Source: Cytophagaceae bacterium
Lineage (GTDB): Bacteria; Bacteroidota; Bacteroidia; Cytophagales; UBA9547
DNA length: 64,000 nt
Assembly: GCA_027488865.1 (NCBI GenBank)
Contig: JAIYAU010000030.1
Location: forward strand, 122,841-186,840
Direction of reading: 5' to 3'
Shown: positions 9,074-18,963 of the stretch, piece by piece
Layout of the letters: every line of letters begins with the position of its first letter
How positions within the stretch are numbered: the first letter of the stretch is position 1
Notes under the pieces: generated by a model
What the model saw: the letters and a program-made list of their open reading frames with translations, nothing else
Told to the model about the DNA's origin: nothing
The model's database searches: none
Program-made: the position numbers and the translations under genes

Positions 9074-9994
9074 CTATAGGTCTTTAAGAAATTTAAGGTT
9101 TCTCGTAAAACCTTCAAATTTGGTTCTATTGATAGGTGAATTCTTAAAAACGGCATTAAATACCTCTAAACTAATATCTTTCCAATCTGATTTAGCAAGT
9201 TCTACAAGGTTTTGTGTTGGTTTAAATGCAGGTTCTTCATGCGGGGTCGAAAAGCGATTCCATGGGCAAACGTCTTGACAAATATCGCAACCAAAAGCCC
9301 AATTTTCAAATTTGCCTTTTACTTCGGCAGGTATGGCCTCTTTAAGCTCAATGGTATAATAAGAAATGCATTTGCTCCCATCTACCACATAGGGCGAAAC
9401 TATTGCGTCAGTTGGGCAAGCATCGATACATCGAGTACAAGTGCCACAGTAATCTTTGATAGGGTCGTCATAAACTAGTTCAAGGTCTATGATCAGTTCC
9501 GCTATAAAAAAGAAGCTACCTGATTTTTTGTTAATTAGGTTTGAATTTTTACCAATCCAACCTAATCCTGATTTTTGAGCCCACACTTTGTCCATTACAG
9601 GGGCACTATCTACAAACGCACGTCCTTGAATATCACCAATTTCTTGGCGAAGTTCAAAAATCAATTCTTTCAGCTTATTTTTGATTACGAAGTGATAGTC
9701 ATCACCATAAGCATATTTGGAGATTTTAAAATTGGAAGAAATCTCTTCTGAAGGATAATAATTATATAACAATGAAACAACTGACTTGGCACCATCCACT
9801 AGAAGTCTGGGGTCAAGTCGTTTGTCAAAATGGTTGGCCATGTAGTTCATTTGGCCGTGCATATTATTTGTAAGCCAATTCTCTAGCTTGGGAGCTTGTT
9901 CTTCTAAAAACCCTGCCTTTGAAATGCCACAATGGCTAAATCCTAAAGTCAAAGCCTTGTTCTTAATAAAATTACTTTGTTGAGATATATTCAA
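9074..9994 (-). CDS. queG: Epoxyqueuosine reductase
   Basis: QueG carries out the last step of queuosine synthesis, reducing epoxyqueuosine in tRNA with cobalamin and two [4Fe-4S] clusters. The ferredoxin-like cysteines are visible in [16 protein letters not shown] and [11 protein letters not shown]. The conserved catalytic-site segment VDSAPVMD and the following GLGWIGKNS are intact. The length of 306 residues is normal for the short form lacking the C-terminal HEAT-like extension. No ATG lies in frame near the front: a TTG at 9994 gives the conserved N-terminus ([11 protein letters not shown]), so a TTG start is inferred. It follows dut by 6 bp on the same strand and is probably co-transcribed with it. 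Confidence 0.93.
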   Translation of the reverse strand: MNISQQSNFIKNKALTLGFSHCGISKAGFLEEQAPKLENWLTNNMHGQMNYMANHFDKRLDPRLLVDGAKSVVSLLYNYYPSEEISSNFKISKYAYGDDYHFVIKNKLKELIFELRQEIGDIQGRAFVDSAPVMDKVWAQKSGLGWIGKNSNLINKKSGSFFFIAELIIDLELVYDDPIKDYCGTCTRCIDACPTDAIVSPYVVDGSKCISYYTIELKEAIPAEVKGKFENWAFGCDICQDVCPWNRFSTPHEEPAFKPTQNLVELAKSDWKDISLEVFNAVFKNSPINRTKFEGFTRNLKFLKDL

Positions 9995-10000
9995 GTTCCA

Positions 10001-10435
10001 TTATTTTATTCCTGTGCTTCCATAGCCTCCAGCACCCCTTTCTGTATTATTAAGTTCATCTACCGGTTGCCACTCCACTATTTCATGTTTAGACACCACC
10101 ATTTGCGCAACTCTCTCTCCATCTTCCACTTTAAATTCCATTTCCGATAAATTGATTAGCAATACTTTAAGTTCACCTCTGTAGTCGGCGTCTATAGTGC
10201 CTGGGCTATTAAGCACAGTTATTCCATGTTTAAAAGCCAAACCACTTCTAGGTCTTATTTGTGCTTCGGTGCCTTCTGGAAGTTCAATGAACAGACCAGT
10301 TGGAATTAATATTCTTTGTAATGGCTTTAAAACAATGCTTTCGTCAAGGTTGGCTCTTAGATCCATACCAGCGGAAAGCGGTGTTTGATAGATGGGTAAA
10401 TTATGGTGAGATTTATTTATGATTTTTACCTTCAT
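10001..10435 (-). CDS. dut: Deoxyuridine 5'-triphosphate nucleotidohydrolase (dUTPase)
   Basis: Hydrolyses dUTP to dUMP and pyrophosphate, keeping uracil out of DNA and supplying dUMP for thymidylate. All five motifs of the trimeric dUTPase family can be read in order: [37 protein letters not shown] and the C-terminal [10 protein letters not shown]. At 144 residues it is full length. It directly precedes queG with a 6-bp gap, and the TPR gene upstream ends 82 bp before its start. Confidence 0.97.
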   Translation of the reverse strand: MKVKIINKSHHNLPIYQTPLSAGMDLRANLDESIVLKPLQRILIPTGLFIELPEGTEAQIRPRSGLAFKHGITVLNSPGTIDADYRGELKVLLINLSEMEFKVEDGERVAQMVVSKHEIVEWQPVDELNNTERGAGGYGSTGIK

Positions 10436-10517
10436 AATGGTTATATTAACTAGCTAAAATTAGTTTGAAAAACCGAAATTAAACAATCAAATTAGAATTT
10501 TTTAGACAAGGGTACAG

Positions 10518-12029
10518 TTATATCGATAAAGTTTTTGTGCTATTATCTATAAGCCTCTTTTTAAGTATTTTTTCTAAAAACTGATGTAACGGAGCTAACA
10601 TAAGTGCCAAGGCCGAATTAATGGCAAGTTTTGAAAGCGGAATTCCACCCGAATATTGATCAATATAAGGGTCTAGGATGATTAATATAAATTCAAAAGC
10701 CAACAAAGTAGTCACAAACACCATCCCTCTAAGGTAAGATGTAGTTACTTTTACTTTGGCTATTATAAACATGACTGAGAAAAGGATAGGAAGGAAAATG
10801 CCAATTAACAAATAATGAAGAGACTTTTGTTCTTCAAGTTCCAAAACAAGTTTAGCTTCAGTACTTTTTTCTTCCTCCAATTTTTTATTAAATTCAAATT
10901 TGGCTTGAAGCTTACCAACTTCCCTTGCTTTACTTTCATTAAAGATAGAGTCCTCTATATGATCTTTTGCTGTTTGATATTTATAGGCAAGTTCAAATTG
11001 ATGCTCGTGCGCGTAAAACCGCGACAATAGGTTATACACATCTCGTGTGATTTCTTTGTTACCAGCAAGTTTTGAACTTTTGATTGATTTTTCACAAGCT
11101 TCTAATACCTGAATTTTTTTACCTAAAGACTGATAGGCGGTGGCAATGCTATATTGCGTAATTGCCAAATCAAAATTGTCTTGATGCATAATTTCTATAC
11201 GTTCTGACTCCTTATATAATGCTAAGGCTTTGTTTAATTCCTTTTTGGCATAGGCTATGTTGCCTAGTTCGATGTAGCAGATAGAACGACGTGGGTCTTT
11301 GTCGGTTAGTAAATTCAATGCTTCTTTAAATGCCAGTTCAGCATAATAGTAATTACGTTGTTGGATGTAAATTAACCCAATGTCTGTGTGACAAATAGAT
11401 ATTCCATTATTATTGTTAACTTTTACATATATTTTTTTTGCTCTTTTATAATAGTTCAAAGCTTGATAATATTCAAATTGATCTTTATAGACATTACCTA
11501 AATTTAAAAAACTTTCAGCTACAATTAGATCATCACCTACTTCTTCACCTATCCTTAATGATTTTGTATAGAAATCTATTGATTGGTCGTACATATCCTG
11601 ATCCAAGAATATTTTTCCTATCAAGTTATTGCAGGCTGCCACCCCTTTATTGTCATTTAGGTCGTTGCGTATTTCAGATGATTTAAGACAATAATTTATA
11701 CTTTTTACATCTTCATTTTTATGAAAATGGTATTTGGCAATTAAAAAATAGGCTTCGGACATACCCTTTTTATAGTCGATAGCTCGTGCATTTAGTAACG
11801 CTTTTAGTGCAAAATGATAACTTTGATCAACATTTATTTGTAAGTAGGTGTTGGCCATATTGTTAAGTTCATTAACTTGAAGGGTGTCGGCCGTTTGAAG
11901 CTGGTTTTCTTGAAGGATATTTACAGAACTTGTATCTTGATTGTTTTTGTTAATAGCCATAAACGCCACTGAGCCAAAAACAAAGATCATAAAAACAACC
12001 CGTAAATAATTAAATACAACTTTATTCAT
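10518..12029 (-). CDS. TPR-repeat membrane protein, sensor-like without kinase domain
   Basis: The 503-residue protein has an N-terminal membrane helix or uncleaved signal (residues 8-26), a long array of tetratricopeptide repeats (about 45-370, e.g. NLGNVYKDQFEYYQALNYYK and GLIYIQQRNYYYAELAFKEA), a coiled coil (about 375-405) and then about three membrane helices (about 408-490), ending in a charged tail. Bacteroidota have many histidine kinases and HTH proteins with the same TPR, coiled-coil and TM layout. Here the cytoplasmic output domain is missing, because the chain ends soon after the last helix. The role is unknown: it may sense envelope or protein partners through the TPR array. It lies divergently from the flavoprotein gene at 12142. 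Confidence 0.8.
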   Translation of the reverse strand: MNKVVFNYLRVVFMIFVFGSVAFMAINKNNQDTSSVNILQENQLQTADTLQVNELNNMANTYLQINVDQSYHFALKALLNARAIDYKKGMSEAYFLIAKYHFHKNEDVKSINYCLKSSEIRNDLNDNKGVAACNNLIGKIFLDQDMYDQSIDFYTKSLRIGEEVGDDLIVAESFLNLGNVYKDQFEYYQALNYYKRAKKIYVKVNNNNGISICHTDIGLIYIQQRNYYYAELAFKEALNLLTDKDPRRSICYIELGNIAYAKKELNKALALYKESERIEIMHQDNFDLAITQYSIATAYQSLGKKIQVLEACEKSIKSSKLAGNKEITRDVYNLLSRFYAHEHQFELAYKYQTAKDHIEDSIFNESKAREVGKLQAKFEFNKKLEEEKSTEAKLVLELEEQKSLHYLLIGIFLPILFSVMFIIAKVKVTTSYLRGMVFVTTLLAFEFILIILDPYIDQYSGGIPLSKLAINSALALMLAPLHQFLEKILKKRLIDNSTKTLSI

Positions 12030-12141
12030 TCAATTAAATTTACCTTAAGAAAAGTAAATAATAGGTAGTTTTACGCTATAGTAATGCTTTAGTTATGTAT
12101 AAAAGCCTATTTCGAGAAAAGTGTAATATAAAGAGTAAATA

Positions 12142-13380
12142 ATGAAGATAATTGATGTTGCTGTAATAGGAGGAGGAGCTTCTGGGTTTTTTGGGGCTAT
12201 TTCTGTTAAAAATCATAAACAGGATTCTGATGTAATAATTTTCGAAAAAAGTCAAAAATTATTATCTAAAGTACGAATATCTGGGGGAGGAAGGTGCAAT
12301 ATTACACATCATTGTGAAAGCACAAGCCAGCTTTTGAAAAATTATCCAAGAGGAGCAGCTTTTTTAAGTAAGGTTTTTAAGCAGTTTGCTCATAATGATA
12401 CTAGATTATGGTTTGAAACTAGAGGTGTAACGTTAAAGACAGAAGATGATAATCGAATTTTCCCATTTTCTGATTCATCGGAAAGTGTAATAGAATGTTT
12501 TATGAATGAAGCCTCGAAACTGGGTATAACAATAAAACTTGGTCATGGTTTGGAAAAAGTGGACTTACTAAACAATGGACAATTTTCATTGATGTTTGAA
12601 AATGGGTTTACTTGCCTCACTAAAACTATTTTGGTAGCTATTGGTGGCTTTAACCAAGCAAAAGGTTATCAATTTTTGACAAATCTTGGGCATACCATCC
12701 AACATCCAAAGCCTTCTTTATTTACCTTCAATATTGCCGATAAGCAACTGCACACACTAATGGGTGTCGTATCGCCAATGGCACAAGTAAAAATAATTGG
12801 CTTGAGTCAAGAAGCTGCTGGACCGGTGTTAATAACTCACTGGGGTCTAAGTGGGCCTGCTATATTAAAATTGTCAGCATGGGCAGCTACCGAACTTTAT
12901 GAAAAGCAATATAATTTTTTGGTTAAAATTAATTGGGTTAATATCAATGAGGTCGAGGTACGGCACCAAATCGCTAGTTATATTCTAAGTCATCCCAAAA
13001 AATTGATTCAAGGTAATCCCTTATTTTCTGTTCCGTCAAGGTTATGGGAATATTTATGTGCGAAATCTGAAATTGACACTAATCTAAGATGGCAAGATAT
13101 AAGTAAAAGAGCTAACAATAAGTTGGTAGATGCATTAACCAATTCTCAATATGAAGTGAAAGGCAAAACCACTTTCAAAGAAGAATTTGTAACCTGTGGT
13201 GGGGTGGATTTAACTCAAGTTAACCCAGTTTCTTGTGAAAGTAATCTAATAAAAGGCTTATTTTTCGCAGGGGAAGTGCTTGATATTGATGGAATTACTG
13301 GTGGATTTAACTTTCAAAACGCTTGGTCTACCAGCTGGGTGGCTGGCAAAAATATTGCTAAAACCTTATTCGAAAATTGA
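12142..13380 (+). CDS. HI0933/YhiN-family NAD(P)/FAD-dependent oxidoreductase
   Basis: A flavoprotein of the HI0933-like family, also known as BaiN/YhiN type. The N-terminal dinucleotide-binding motif GGGASGFFGA is at residues 10-19, the family signature RISGGGRCNIT is at about 46-56, and the C-terminal FAD-contacting segment GLFFAGEVLDIDGITGGFN is present. At 412 residues it is of normal length. The physiological substrate of most members is unknown; one clostridial member reduces bile acid intermediates, which should not be assumed here. It is convergent with the secreted PKD protein gene, with 8 bp between stops. Confidence 0.88.
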   Translation: MKIIDVAVIGGGASGFFGAISVKNHKQDSDVIIFEKSQKLLSKVRISGGGRCNITHHCESTSQLLKNYPRGAAFLSKVFKQFAHNDTRLWFETRGVTLKTEDDNRIFPFSDSSESVIECFMNEASKLGITIKLGHGLEKVDLLNNGQFSLMFENGFTCLTKTILVAIGGFNQAKGYQFLTNLGHTIQHPKPSLFTFNIADKQLHTLMGVVSPMAQVKIIGLSQEAAGPVLITHWGLSGPAILKLSAWAATELYEKQYNFLVKINWVNINEVEVRHQIASYILSHPKKLIQGNPLFSVPSRLWEYLCAKSEIDTNLRWQDISKRANNKLVDALTNSQYEVKGKTTFKEEFVTCGGVDLTQVNPVSCESNLIKGLFFAGEVLDIDGITGGFNFQNAWSTSWVAGKNIAKTLFEN

Positions 13381-13388
13381 CCGATTAT

Positions 13389-16300
13389 TTATTCCAGTTT
13401 TAAAAATCTTTTCGTTCTACTTTGTCCTTGATATTGGCAGTTCACATTAAAAATGCCATGTTGAAGATTTAACAAGGGCAAATTGATGTTTAGCACACCT
13501 GACGTAACCTCATATTTTTTTTGAATGACTATTTTGCCAGCTACATCAAAAATGGTGATCTCTAGTTCGTCATTGGATGGTATTAGGAATGGTAGTGTTA
13601 GTTGGTTGTTGTTTTCAAAGTATGGATCGTAAAACTCAAATTGTTCCACCCTGTTTTTACAATTAATATTGTTACCTCTTGCTATGTCGTTTTGGCTTAC
13701 AAGATTTGACTCAACACAAACATATTGCCATTTTTTGGTATCCAAAGGAAGCAACACATCTAAATTTATAATAGTTGACTGCCCAGGTAGTAATACACCT
13801 GTCCATTCTTTATAAATTGTTGCATCAGAATTTTGACCATAAATAGATATAATCACCTGATTTATTGGTTTGTTGCCAGCATTTTTTAATTCAAATCTTG
13901 GCCTAATTCCAAAATTTTCCTCAATTAAGTCGATGGAGGTAACACCAACATCCATGCTATCGGGATAGATATAAATTAAACCATTGGCCGTATCAGCACA
14001 ACCAAACGTATTTTTTACAATTAGTTCAACATTAAAGGTTCCATAGGTGTCATAACGATAAGTAGGGACATTTTGGGAAGAAAAATCTCCAGTTTTGAAA
14101 TTCCAAATAGATTGGGTAAATCCAACCGAGGTGTTGCTAAAAACGGGTGTAAAAGGTTTATTTCCATAGGGATTTTGAATAGTGAATCCAGCAGTTGGTC
14201 GTGGATTAATGGAAATATTTTTGGTAGCAGTAGCAGTACAAGTACCAATAAAGGCTTGAAGTTGAACACTTAATGTCCCCACAGTATCGTACGTAAAAGC
14301 AAAAGAGGACTTGTTTCCTTGTGCTTTTTTATTTACAGTCCAGATTCTATTACTTATGCTGTAAGGAGCTGGTGCTTTGGAAGAATCTGCAAAAAAAATA
14401 GGCAGACCAACACAATTGCCGATATTGTTTATAACTGCTTGAGGTAAAGGAATTACTGTAGCTGTTTTTTGAACAGTTTTGCTACAACCATTACTTGTTT
14501 GCACGTTTAAAATTATATTTTTATCACCTGAAGTGCCATATGTTTTTGACAATGAACCTTTTGTAGAAGACGTGGTGCCATCACCAAAATTCCAGAAGTA
14601 GGAAGTAGCGGATACGCCATTAGAAAGACTTGTTTTATCAGTTATATCCAACTGTGAACTTTGGCACGCTGTTCCAAAGCTGAAATCAGGCGATGGAGTA
14701 GGCCTAATTGTAATGGAATTTACCTTGGTAGCGTTACAGCCAAATTTATCCGTCAATTTTAAACTGGGATTGAAAGTGCCACTTGTGTTATAAACAAAAG
14801 TTGGGTTTGCTAAAATGGAATTATTGGCAATGCCTGACGTGGGGTCATTAAAATTCCAATTGTATTGAATAGGCAGAAAAGGTCGAGATTTGGAGGTATT
14901 ACTAAAGGATATAGGAGTACCCATGCAAGTAATATCTGCAAAGGTAAAATTGGGTTGAGGTGTTGGCAAAACTGTGGTCCTTTTGGTAAGCTGGCCTATA
15001 CAACCATCTTCAGCAGTGACCTTTAACGAAACTACTACATTTCCAGAATCTGCAAAAATTCTCTTAATTTGCACAGAATCGTTGGTGGATCTGTCGCTAA
15101 ATTGCCAAAGCCTTGATACTAAATTACTCCCATTTGAAGTAGATAAATCTTCTAACCTATATTGTTGCCCAGCACAAATGGTGTCGTTTAGGCTGAACAC
15201 TGCGGATGGGGCGTTTTTGGTGTCATCAATAGTAATAATGATGGTATCTTTAAGTAAACAACCCAAATCATTGGTTATTTGTACATTATAAGAACCGCTT
15301 TGATTGATGGAAATATTATTACTAGTGCTGCCAGTAGACCAACTAAATGATTTTGCAGTTTCGGTGGCCTCTGGTAGCACCCCCAATAGTGTATTATTGC
15401 AAAGCGTGGTATCATTGCCAAAAGCCTTTAAGATAGAGAAATCATTTCTAATAATTTTAACAGTATTTGAGGTAATTCTGCAATTATTAGTATCACTTTT
15501 GTCCAAAATTTCAACAAAGTAATTGCCTGATTGTGAAACATTAAGCAAAGAATCTTGATCTCCAGTATTCCATTTAAAGAAATAATTCTTATTTGGAAGT
15601 TTGGTATTAAGCTGAAATTCAACCTCCTTGCAGTATTCTGCATTTTCAAGAACCGGTGCCTTTTGTAAGTAAGTAACATTAATAGTATCCGATGATTTCC
15701 TGCCAAAGATATCAATTACCTCAAGGGCATAAGTCCCAGATTTGTTTACAGCAATAGTTGGGGTGGTTTCGCCAGTAGACCAGTTGTATTGCAAATATTG
15801 ATTTTGTCCTAAAGTTAATTTGCAAATACTCGAAGTGATTACAGTGTCCTTGCCTAATGAAATTGGAGGAGCATATTTGTTCATTAGGTAATTTTCTACT
15901 TTTATTCTATTACTATCGGCTAAGGGTTGAGAAAAGATGATGATTTCGGCTACATCTCCATTAAAATTTCTCCCTAACAAATTTCTGTCGCTCCCAAACA
16001 TGTTAGCTTTGGTGTTTCCAGTGGTTATCAATGAAATAACTGAAAAAATAGTTGGCACTTTCTCGACAACGGTATTTTTTTGTATTCCATTATATAAAAG
16101 ACTACCTCCAATTACTGATGGATTAGAATAAATTGGTGAAAATATTTCTTTATCTTGTCCTCTATTGAAATCATTAAAAACAGAATGCCCCAAGATTGGA
16201 ATAAAATCTGATTTTGAACTTTCAGATTCTTTTATGACCCAAAAAATAGTTCTAATATCCGTTATGTCATTAAATAGTAATAAGTCGTTAACACCATCAA

Positions 16301-16805
16301 GCTTGATTGAGGGTAAGATACCAATCTGGTTTTCAATTAATGTTGGTTGAAAATTCTTATCCGATTGAATCAAATCATTTTTGTTTGTACTTAAATCTTG
16401 CCAAATACTCACTTTGTTCATCGGGTCTTTTATTAATGGGCCATCCGCCTTTACCCAAAGTTTAAGGTCAGCGATTTCTTTTAAATTAATAATGGATAAG
16501 ATACGTGTTTGACTTGTTTTGTTCTCAGTATCAATAATTCTCCAAAAGTACATTTTTGTTGTATTCGGAAAAAAAACCGCAGCCTTGTTACTCTTTGTAC
16601 TGATTGATTTGTAAAGTTTTGTAAAAGAACTATCAATAGATATTTGAAGGGTAATTGAATCATATGTACCCCATTCAAAGTTTACAAGAGTATCAGTTGA
16701 ATAATGGTCTACACTAGGCCTTACTAATTCAAGGGATGTGGCCGATGAACTGTAAGAGTAAATAATGTTAATGATTATTAAAGCATTAATTATTATAGAT
16801 TTCAT
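13389..16805 (-). CDS. Secreted LamG-like and PKD multidomain protein with T9SS-type C-terminus
   Basis: The 1138-residue protein has a signal peptide (about 1-20). A concanavalin-like (LamG-type) domain covers about 115-310, recognisable from LKLWVKADG, IKLDGVNDLLLF and FNGDVAEIIIFS. Several Ig-like segments of the type YNWSTGETTPTIAVNKSGTY follow, then a run of PKD domains (YFWNFGDGTTSS is the clearest). The last 80 residues (ITIFDVAGKIVIQKK, then HGIFNVNCQ) form a type A sorting domain of the type IX secretion system, so the protein is probably exported across the outer membrane and surface-attached or released. The start overlaps the end of the upstream glycosyltransferase gene by 20 bp. 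The ligand is unknown. Confidence 0.88.
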   Translation of the reverse strand: MKSIIINALIIINIIYSYSSSATSLELVRPSVDHYSTDTLVNFEWGTYDSITLQISIDSSFTKLYKSISTKSNKAAVFFPNTTKMYFWRIIDTENKTSQTRILSIINLKEIADLKLWVKADGPLIKDPMNKVSIWQDLSTNKNDLIQSDKNFQPTLIENQIGILPSIKLDGVNDLLLFNDITDIRTIFWVIKESESSKSDFIPILGHSVFNDFNRGQDKEIFSPIYSNPSVIGGSLLYNGIQKNTVVEKVPTIFSVISLITTGNTKANMFGSDRNLLGRNFNGDVAEIIIFSQPLADSNRIKVENYLMNKYAPPISLGKDTVITSSICKLTLGQNQYLQYNWSTGETTPTIAVNKSGTYALEVIDIFGRKSSDTINVTYLQKAPVLENAEYCKEVEFQLNTKLPNKNYFFKWNTGDQDSLLNVSQSGNYFVEILDKSDTNNCRITSNTVKIIRNDFSILKAFGNDTTLCNNTLLGVLPEATETAKSFSWSTGSTSNNISINQSGSYNVQITNDLGCLLKDTIIITIDDTKNAPSAVFSLNDTICAGQQYRLEDLSTSNGSNLVSRLWQFSDRSTNDSVQIKRIFADSGNVVVSLKVTAEDGCIGQLTKRTTVLPTPQPNFTFADITCMGTPISFSNTSKSRPFLPIQYNWNFNDPTSGIANNSILANPTFVYNTSGTFNPSLKLTDKFGCNATKVNSITIRPTPSPDFSFGTACQSSQLDITDKTSLSNGVSATSYFWNFGDGTTSSTKGSLSKTYGTSGDKNIILNVQTSNGCSKTVQKTATVIPLPQAVINNIGNCVGLPIFFADSSKAPAPYSISNRIWTVNKKAQGNKSSFAFTYDTVGTLSVQLQAFIGTCTATATKNISINPRPTAGFTIQNPYGNKPFTPVFSNTSVGFTQSIWNFKTGDFSSQNVPTYRYDTYGTFNVELIVKNTFGCADTANGLIYIYPDSMDVGVTSIDLIEENFGIRPRFELKNAGNKPINQVIISIYGQNSDATIYKEWTGVLLPGQSTIINLDVLLPLDTKKWQYVCVESNLVSQNDIARGNNINCKNRVEQFEFYDPYFENNNQLTLPFLIPSNDELEITIFDVAGKIVIQKKYEVTSGVLNINLPLLNLQHGIFNVNCQYQGQSRTKRFLKLE

Positions 16806-17970
16806 ATATTTTAATGAGATTATTTAAAACCACATCTTTATGGTGTGTTGCCAAACATTTTTGGTGTATATGCTGCCTATTAAAAGTTTTGCATAATTTG
16901 TTCATTTCTATAATTGAATCAAGGATATTTTTAGGGTTAAAAAACATTCCTGTTTCATTGGAAATTACCATTTCTAAAATCCCTGTTTGTTCAAATGCTA
17001 GTACTGGTGTTCCACAAGCTTGTGATTCAAGTATTGTATTAGGATAATTGTCTTCAATTGAAGGATTTATCAGATAATCACAAGCATTATATATATCTGA
17101 AATCAGTTCCTCGTCTTTTATTACACCGAAATTATATATTTTGTTTCGTAGGCTAGTAAAAGAACCACTACCAACTATTACAATTGAAGAATTTTCAATT
17201 TCATTATTGGATAATATTTCTTTTATTATACTAAATCCCTTTCTAATATCGTTTACTTGCTCTGCTACAAAAAGAATTAGAGTTTGGTTTAAAGGTAAAC
17301 CTAATTTGATTCTGCATTGAAATCTATCCCTTGGATAAAAGAGGTTATGGTCAACAATATAATGGCAATGAAAATGTTTATTTTTTTTAAAGGATTGCGA
17401 GGACAATGATTTGTTAAGTATCCAATGAGATGGACCAATTATAATTACATTATTATCCTTCAATTTCTTAACTTTTCGTTTTTCCACCCATTTTTCCAAT
17501 TTCCCATATCGTGCCTGATATTGTATTAGGTATGTGTCATAATGAAAACCTCCTTTAAGCGGATTCAAATCATGTAAAGTCCAAAAAATGGGTTTTTTGA
17601 TTATTTTAAAAAAGGTAGAATAGTTAATAAATCCTGCTACCCAATGCAGATTAATGATATCAGCCTCTTCTATAAATGAATTCTTTTCTATCCTGTAAGG
17701 GCTAAAATGAAATGAAAATAAAGTTTTTGGTTTGTTTAATAACAAAACCTTGGTAACAAATTTTATGGCTCTAGTTAAAATACTTAATTTTAGTCGATTT
17801 ATAAACTTGAACTTTTCTAAATACGAGTAAACCTCAATTAACTGTTCATTGGATTTATACAAAACTAACATTTTGCTAGTAATACCCATATTTAAAAGCG
17901 CTAAATGATATCTGTAGGCAGCTTTAAATGCTCCTCCGGTGTCAAAAGTGTTAACATGAATAATTTTCAT
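16786..17970 (-). CDS. Glycosyltransferase, GT4/GT-B type
   Basis: A 394-residue GT-B fold glycosyltransferase, probably acting in surface polysaccharide or glycoprotein glycan synthesis in the cytoplasm. The N-terminal acceptor domain begins with HVNTFDTGGAFKAAYR. The C-terminal nucleotide-sugar domain contains SSIVIVGSGS, the donor-site segment PSIEDNYPNTILESQACGTP with an E-x7-E-like arrangement, and GTPVLAFEQTGI. Sugar specificity cannot be read from sequence. Its 3' end overlaps the start of the T9SS-type cargo gene, so the two may be translationally coupled. A methyltransferase and a Wzt-like ATPase lie upstream on the same strand, suggesting one glycan locus. Confidence 0.87.
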   Translation of the reverse strand: MKIIHVNTFDTGGAFKAAYRYHLALLNMGITSKMLVLYKSNEQLIEVYSYLEKFKFINRLKLSILTRAIKFVTKVLLLNKPKTLFSFHFSPYRIEKNSFIEEADIINLHWVAGFINYSTFFKIIKKPIFWTLHDLNPLKGGFHYDTYLIQYQARYGKLEKWVEKRKVKKLKDNNVIIIGPSHWILNKSLSSQSFKKNKHFHCHYIVDHNLFYPRDRFQCRIKLGLPLNQTLILFVAEQVNDIRKGFSIIKEILSNNEIENSSIVIVGSGSFTSLRNKIYNFGVIKDEELISDIYNACDYLINPSIEDNYPNTILESQACGTPVLAFEQTGILEMVISNETGMFFNPKNILDSIIEMNKLCKTFNRQHIHQKCLATHHKDVVLNNLIKIYEIYNN

Positions 17971-18019
17971 TAACTGTTTTAAATTAATACCCTAATAATC
18001 AAAAAAGTAATTAAATAAA

Positions 18020-18829
18020 CTATTTGATCGATTCCAAAAATAATGAATCTGGTTTCCTAGTTTTACCATTTTTGATATCTAGGTGTTGGCCGTCCCAACT
18101 GGGCAAAAAACTTGTTGAGGCACTAAACACTTGAGAATCAGTAAATCCAGTTTTTTTTAATAAATCTTTTAAAGATACCTCGTCGTACATATGATAGTGG
18201 TTTTCACCTTGTAATCTAAAACGACCAATTCGGAGGTATTCAAGTTCTTTGTGGCTCAAAAAAATTCTAAGAAATATCATTCTAAAGTCTCTTTTTCTAA
18301 TAATTCTTGAAATCCAAGTTGGTTTAGGTAGGTCTTGATGATTAGGAGATGGGATACAAAAAAAATCATCACCTATCCTATCTTTTACAAAATCCTGATT
18401 TGGGTATTTGCTTATATTTTTTAAATAAGCAGCCATTTCCCCTCCAGTTTTATTTCGTGCAATTTGGTCAAACATTTCTAGGTAAGTCCAATTATAGTTT
18501 GCCCAATCTAATTCATTCGGTTTTTCACGTAACTTGTTTAGGCATATTATGTAATTGTGAACAATAGTTTCCAAATTGGGTACAACTATTCTCAAGATAC
18601 CCCCTGGCCTCAATACTCTTTTGCATTCTAAAAGAAACTGGTAGCCATCTTTGTAACTGAAATGTTCTAAGACATGGGAGCAATAAACAAAATCAAACAC
18701 CTCATCGCCACAAGGAATCCCTTCTAACAAGTTAGCCTGTATTACATCTGGGCTATTTGATACAAAATCAATATTTGTCCAGTTAGGCAAATACTGTTCG
18801 CCACAGCCTAGGTTGAGCATTTTCTGCAT
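18020..18829 (-). CDS. SAM-dependent class I methyltransferase
   Basis: A 269-residue methyltransferase of the Methyltransf_11 type. The SAM-binding motif LNLGCGEQYLPNW is at residues 5-17 and the post-motif segments FDFVYCSHVLEHF and RVLRPGGILRIVVP follow at normal spacing. Such proteins beside glycosyltransferases and Wzt ATPases often methylate sugars or act in O-chain or capsule synthesis. The substrate is not determinable here. It is 49 bp upstream of the glycosyltransferase gene on the same strand and 134 bp downstream of the ABC ATPase. Confidence 0.85.
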   Translation of the reverse strand: MQKMLNLGCGEQYLPNWTNIDFVSNSPDVIQANLLEGIPCGDEVFDFVYCSHVLEHFSYKDGYQFLLECKRVLRPGGILRIVVPNLETIVHNYIICLNKLREKPNELDWANYNWTYLEMFDQIARNKTGGEMAAYLKNISKYPNQDFVKDRIGDDFFCIPSPNHQDLPKPTWISRIIRKRDFRMIFLRIFLSHKELEYLRIGRFRLQGENHYHMYDEVSLKDLLKKTGFTDSQVFSASTSFLPSWDGQHLDIKNGKTRKPDSLFLESIK

Positions 18830-18963
18830 ATAGAGTTATTGGTAAGGAGTTTATCAAAGCCTATTTATTAATTTTTAGCAATTTTTCATTATTTATTTGC
18901 CTTATTGATTTTCGGTTTGAAATATTTACAAAAATAAATTTTGCAATAAAATCTGCTAAAATT